Position numbers and translations under genes: made by a program. From G021776435 sp046756245 (GTDB lineage Bacteria > Pseudomonadota > Alphaproteobacteria > Caulobacterales > Parvularculaceae), in the NCBI GenBank assembly GCA_046756245.1, contig JBHHVZ010000017.1, positions 1 to 37,046 of the forward strand: 37,046 nt of DNA, read 5' to 3'. The notes beneath the pieces are model-generated. The model searched no databases. It was not told the origin of the DNA and saw only the letters and a program-made list of their open reading frames with translations. Positions within the stretch are counted from its first letter, which is position 1. Each line of letters opens with the position of its first letter. Below, one piece after another: positions 33,820-37,046 of this stretch.

Positions 33820-35597
33820 GTCTCGCCTCCGTGAGGCGCCGAACCTTCTGCTTCGGCGCGTCTGACTGCGGCGGCGTCAGGCGGGACGTTTTGCGGAATA
33901 AAATCCTGCGCCGCGCCTGGCACGCTGTAATCATAGGCCCAGCGGTAAACGGTCGGGAGAGCGGGGCCCCAATTGCCGTGCGCCGGCGGCGTTTGCGGCG
34001 TCTGCCATTCAAGCGACGTCGCGCCCCATGGATTGGGGTCGGCTTTGGGTCCCTTAAAGAAGCTCGAAATCAAATTGTAGAAGAAAATGAGCTGGGCGAC
34101 GCCCACCGTCAGGGCCGCAATGGTGATCGCTTCGTTCGCCCACTGCGCCGACGCCGGCGCGAATTCCGTTTCGCCCATTTCGTAATAACGGCGCGGCACT
34201 CCCAACAGACCGAGATAATGCATGGGCAGATAGATCACATAGACGCCGAGGAAAGTGATCCAGAAATGCAGATGACCGAGCGCTACGTTCCACATGCGCC
34301 CGGTGATCTTGGGATACCAGTGATAAATAGCGCCGAAGATGACAAGGATCGGCGAAACGCCCATCACCATATGGAAATGGCCGACCACGAAATAAGTGTC
34401 GGACAACGGCACGTCGACGCTGACATTGCCCAGGAAAAGTCCCGTCAGGCCGCCGTGAATGAAGGTGAAAATGAAGCCGATCGCGAACAGGAGCGGAACG
34501 CGCAGATGAATGTCGCCGCGCCACAATGTCAGCACCCAGTTGTAAACCTTGATCGCCGTCGGCACTGCGATGATCAGCGTCGATGTCGCGAAGAAAAATC
34601 CGAAATAGGGATTCATTCCGCTTACGTACATATGGTGCGCCCAGACGATAAAGCTCAAGCCGCCGATGATGATGATCGCCCAAACCATCATCCGGTAGCC
34701 GAAGATATTCTTGCGCACATGGCAGCTGATCAGATCCGATACGATGCCGAAGGCGGGCAGCGCCACGATATAAACTTCAGGATGGCCGAAGAACCAGAAC
34801 AGATGCTGGAACAGGATCGGACTGCCGCCGGAATGTGCAAGCGGTTCGCCCATCGAGATGATCGCGGGCATGAAAAAACTGGTGCCCAGCAGCCGGTCCA
34901 GAATCAACATGACGGCGGCCACGAACAAGGCCGGAAAAGCCAGCAGGCCAAGAATGGTGGCGACGAATATGCCCCAAACCGTGCATGGCATGCGCATCAG
35001 GGTCATTCCCTTGGTGCGCGCCTGAAGAACGGTGGTCACATAATTCAACCCGCCCATGGTGAAAGCGACGATGAAAACCGCCAGCGAAACAAGCATGAGA
35101 ATGATGCCCCAGCTCGCGCCCGGCGTGCCTTCGGTGATCGCCTGCGGCGGATAAAGCGTCCAGCCGGCGCCGGTCGGCCCGCCCGGAACGAAAAAACTCG
35201 CCATCAATATGATGACGGAGAGCAAATACACCCAGTAGCTGAGCATGTTGACGAACGGAAACACCATGTCCCGCGCGCCGACCATGAGCGGAATCATGTA
35301 ATTCCCGAAGCCGCCCAGAAGAAGCGCCGTCAACAGATAAATCACCATGATCATGCCGTGCATGGTGACGAACTGGTAATAGGCCTCGGGCGTTATGAAT
35401 TCCAGCGCACCGGGGAATCCAAGCTGCATGCGCATCAATCCGGACAGGACGAGCGCGACCAGACCGACCCCTATCGCGGTGAGAGAATATTGCACCGCGA
35501 TGACCTTGTGGTCCTGACTCCAGACATATTTGCCCACCCAGGTTTTCGGGTGATGAAGCGATCTGGTGTCTTCGGCGATGGGGGAATAGGTCGTCAT
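33816..35597 (-). CDS. ctaD: cytochrome c oxidase subunit I
   Basis: The catalytic subunit, 593 residues, A-family haem-copper oxidase. Haem and copper ligands are visible: His in TMHGMIMVIYLL (low-spin haem), FGHPEVYIVALP (CuB His, the Tyr cross-link partner and the D-channel Glu), AHHMYVSGM (two CuB His) and GHFHMVMG (two haem ligands). Proton-channel residues are present in GARDMVFPFVNMLSYW (D-channel Asp) and PTAIKVYNW (K-channel Lys). The C-terminal 70-80 residues form a Pro-rich extension beyond the last helix. ATG start, 66 bases after coxB. Confidence 0.96.
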   Translation of the reverse strand: MTTYSPIAEDTRSLHHPKTWVGKYVWSQDHKVIAVQYSLTAIGVGLVALVLSGLMRMQLGFPGALEFITPEAYYQFVTMHGMIMVIYLLTALLLGGFGNYMIPLMVGARDMVFPFVNMLSYWVYLLSVIILMASFFVPGGPTGAGWTLYPPQAITEGTPGASWGIILMLVSLAVFIVAFTMGGLNYVTTVLQARTKGMTLMRMPCTVWGIFVATILGLLAFPALFVAAVMLILDRLLGTSFFMPAIISMGEPLAHSGGSPILFQHLFWFFGHPEVYIVALPAFGIVSDLISCHVRKNIFGYRMMVWAIIIIGGLSFIVWAHHMYVSGMNPYFGFFFATSTLIIAVPTAIKVYNWVLTLWRGDIHLRVPLLFAIGFIFTFIHGGLTGLFLGNVSVDVPLSDTYFVVGHFHMVMGVSPILVIFGAIYHWYPKITGRMWNVALGHLHFWITFLGVYVIYLPMHYLGLLGVPRRYYEMGETEFAPASAQWANEAITIAALTVGVAQLIFFYNLISSFFKGPKADPNPWGATSLEWQTPQTPPAHGNWGPALPTVYRWAYDYSVPGAAQDFIPQNVPPDAAAVRRAEAEGSAPHGGET

Positions 35598-35663
35598 TGC
35601 CGCCTCTGCTTTGTCTGTTCCCCGCGCAACGGCGTCATTAACATCAGTCCCATCTGGAGCCTC

Positions 35664-36485
35664 TCATTGCGCGGCGCCGTCGGCGTCCGCCGCTGCAGTT
35701 TTCAACTCGCCATATGTCGGGAATTCGCTCAGCCACGCCTCGAAAGCGGCTTCGTCTTCAACGACGACATAGCCGCGCATGGCGTAGTGGCCCACGCCGC
35801 AATATTCCGCGCATAATATCTCGTAAGTTCCCTCCTTGTTCGGATTGAACCAAAGATAGCTGGTCGTGCCGGGAACCAGGTCCATTTTGGCTCTGAACTG
35901 CGGCACATAGAAATTGTGCAGCACGTCGGTCGAAGCGAGAAGAACCTTGACCGGCCTGTCCACCGGAAGGTGCACCTCTCCGCTTTCAACCAGTATATCG
36001 TCCAGTCCCCAAGGGTCGTCCGGATTGACGCCGAATGGATTATCCCTGCTGACATATTCGACGGCGGTGGTTCCGAGCACGCCGTCCGCGCCGGGAAACC
36101 GAAAGGTCCATTGCCATTGTTGACCTCTCGCTTCGAGAATCCGGGCGTCCTCGGGAATGGAGATATATTTGTTCCAGGCGAGAAGGCCGGGAGCGAGCAT
36201 CAGAACGATGCCGAATGCGGTCCCAAAGGTTAAACGGCGCTCCAGTCTGATATTTTCCGGTTCATAGGTCGCCCGGCTCCCTTCGCGATGACGAAAACGG
36301 AAAATCGCGTAAGCGAGAAACAGGTTGAGCGCGATAAAAACCGCGCCGCAAACCCAGAATGTAATGATAAGGGCGTTGTCGATTGAACCCCAATTGGAGG
36401 CGATCGGCGTCATCCACCAGGGGCTGAGGAAATGAAATGCGACCGACCCTGCAACGAGTAAGGCGATGACGATGGCGACTCTCAT
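35664..36485 (-). CDS. ctaC: cytochrome c oxidase subunit II with CuA site
   Basis: A 273-residue protein with three N-terminal hydrophobic segments (residues about 3-22, 38-60, 86-104) and a periplasmic cupredoxin domain. The CuA centre is intact: His in STDVLHNFYVPQFRAKMDL, and CAEYCGVGHYAM supplies two Cys, His and Met. GQQWQWTFRFPG is the aromatic electron-entry region. So the enzyme is a true cytochrome c oxidase rather than a quinol oxidase. The ATG has GAGGG upstream. First gene of the operon; no haem or copper insertion genes accompany it. Confidence 0.95.
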   Translation of the reverse strand: MRVAIVIALLVAGSVAFHFLSPWWMTPIASNWGSIDNALIITFWVCGAVFIALNLFLAYAIFRFRHREGSRATYEPENIRLERRLTFGTAFGIVLMLAPGLLAWNKYISIPEDARILEARGQQWQWTFRFPGADGVLGTTAVEYVSRDNPFGVNPDDPWGLDDILVESGEVHLPVDRPVKVLLASTDVLHNFYVPQFRAKMDLVPGTTSYLWFNPNKEGTYEILCAEYCGVGHYAMRGYVVVEDEAAFEAWLSEFPTYGELKTAAADADGAAQ

Positions 36486-36782
36486 GGCCGCGCCCTCGTG
36501 ATACGGCGTTCACATGGTTTTGTGTCCATATTCCGTGCAAAGCCGGTACGGGCGTCAGCGTCGCTCCACACGCCAAACCGCCGCGTGATCGAATGCGTAT
36601 GACATTCGCGCCGTTTCATAGCAGTCTCGCAGGACCCCGCCTCGCATGACTACTCGAACAACTAACCGGCTTCCGGCTGGGCGGGTCGTCGCGCGGACAT
36701 GCAACCCAGCAAGTCTCCGTACTTTTTAATGATAAGCGATTTCAATCTGAAGAGAAACCCCACGCGCGTCGTCCGCATCAGG

Positions 36783-36806
36783 GCCGCCGGCTCGACAGCC
36801 GGCGGC
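36783..36806. repeat. perfect 10-bp GC-rich hairpin
   Basis: GCCGCCGGCT and AGCCGGCGGC flank a CGAC tetraloop. There is no T tract on either strand, so it is not a standard intrinsic terminator. Confidence 0.6.
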
Positions 36807-36997
36807 GCCGGAAACCGGTTGGGGAAACGAATCGACGGCTTGCGCGATTTGCACGCGCCCTTTCGGCTGCGCCTGCGCGCATACTTTTTATTCCGAGATT
36901 AGAGTTTCGCTTGATCGCCGCACTAAGCGCAGGCATGCGCAGCGCGCATGAATGGGCGGGAGCTTGAGAGCGGCATGCCTTCCGACGCCGTCCTAGA

Positions 36998-37040
36998 GCG
37001 CATTCCGAAAAGTGGGAACCGGTTTTCGGATAAAATGCGC
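36998..37040. repeat. interrupted palindromic repeat of alphaproteobacterial type
   Basis: GCGCATT-CCGAAAA (36998-37011) pairs with TTTTCGG (37023-37029) and AATGCGC (37034-37040), with a four-base bulge ATAA in the right arm and an 11-base loop. Closely similar CCGAAAA/GGTTTTCGG palindromes are abundant between genes in many alphaproteobacteria (recalled, not searched). Only one copy is seen in this window. Confidence 0.6.
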
Positions 37041-37046
37041 GACAAA

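Larger units (their letters stand above)
36486..37046. other. gene-poor region upstream of the oxidase operon
   Basis: No convincing gene. A 67-codon open frame at 36699-36902 (plus) is not like any family I recognise and crosses a strong hairpin, so I do not call it. The oxidase promoter should lie at its left end on the minus strand, but I cannot identify clear -35/-10 elements. Confidence 0.5.

Noticed and set aside
33786..35816. A 676-codon plus-strand open frame opposite cytochrome oxidase subunit I.
   Set aside because: Antisense shadow of a well-conserved gene; the product is His/Asp/Arg-rich low complexity without a recognisable fold.
36699..36902. A 67-codon plus-strand ORF in the right-hand gene-poor region.
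   Set aside because: No family resemblance, Arg-rich composition, no clear ribosome-binding site, and it spans a 10-bp hairpin.

Overview
The window is typical of a moderately GC-rich alphaproteobacterium, probably near Caulobacterales/Parvularculales. The evidence is the unbroken minus-strand block rpsB-tsf-pyrH-frr-uppS-cdsA-dxr-rseP-bamA-ompH-lpxD-fabZ-lpxA-lpxI-lpxB, the use of LpxI rather than LpxH, an initiator tRNA with an A29-U41 pair in the anticodon stem, and a LexA-type box of the alphaproteobacterial form GTTC-N7-GTTC. I see no insertion sequence, prophage, integrase or CRISPR array. The assignment rests on gene content and reading of motifs only; no database search was run.

Layout. 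1-392 is gene-poor and carries one copy of a dispersed repeat. 393-4027 (minus) holds a TauE/SafE permease, a DusA-type tRNA-dihydrouridine synthase and a SulP anion transporter. 4106-5375 (minus) is tRNA-Trp, secE, nusG and initiator tRNA-fMet. 5465-6406 is an exported GIN-domain (DUF2807-like) protein. 6593-22027 (minus) is the translation/envelope superoperon, from ribosomal protein S2 and EF-Ts through undecaprenyl-PP, CDP-diacylglycerol and MEP-pathway enzymes to BamA, Skp/OmpH and lipid A synthesis. 22218-25664 (minus) is dnaE, the replicative polymerase alpha subunit.

25696-29669 is the most unusual part. A previously easy-to-miss 31-codon single-pass membrane microprotein sits directly upstream of dnaE behind a strong-looking promoter overlapped by LexA-type GTTC direct repeats. 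In architecture it matches the SOS-induced division inhibitor SidA of Caulobacter. Upstream of it lies rquA, the rhodoquinone biosynthesis gene, with an FNR-like TTGA-N6-TCAA site about 90 bp before its start. Divergent from rquA is an ArsM-like methyltransferase. A second copy of the dispersed repeat follows, then tryptophanase, which converges tail-to-tail on a sodium-coupled NSS amino-acid transporter (29685-31070, minus).

31202-36485 (minus) is a complete aa3-type cytochrome c oxidase operon (subunits II, I, two different subunit III proteins, a subunit IV-like protein and a membrane-anchored cytochrome c). The last 560 bases hold no convincing gene, but contain strong inverted repeats, including a palindrome of a type common in alphaproteobacterial genomes.

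Taken together, the accessory genes point to a respiratory-flexible organism: ubiquinone/cytochrome oxidase respiration with oxygen, and rhodoquinone when oxygen is scarce. The window also suggests a DNA-damage checkpoint gene next to the replicative polymerase gene.
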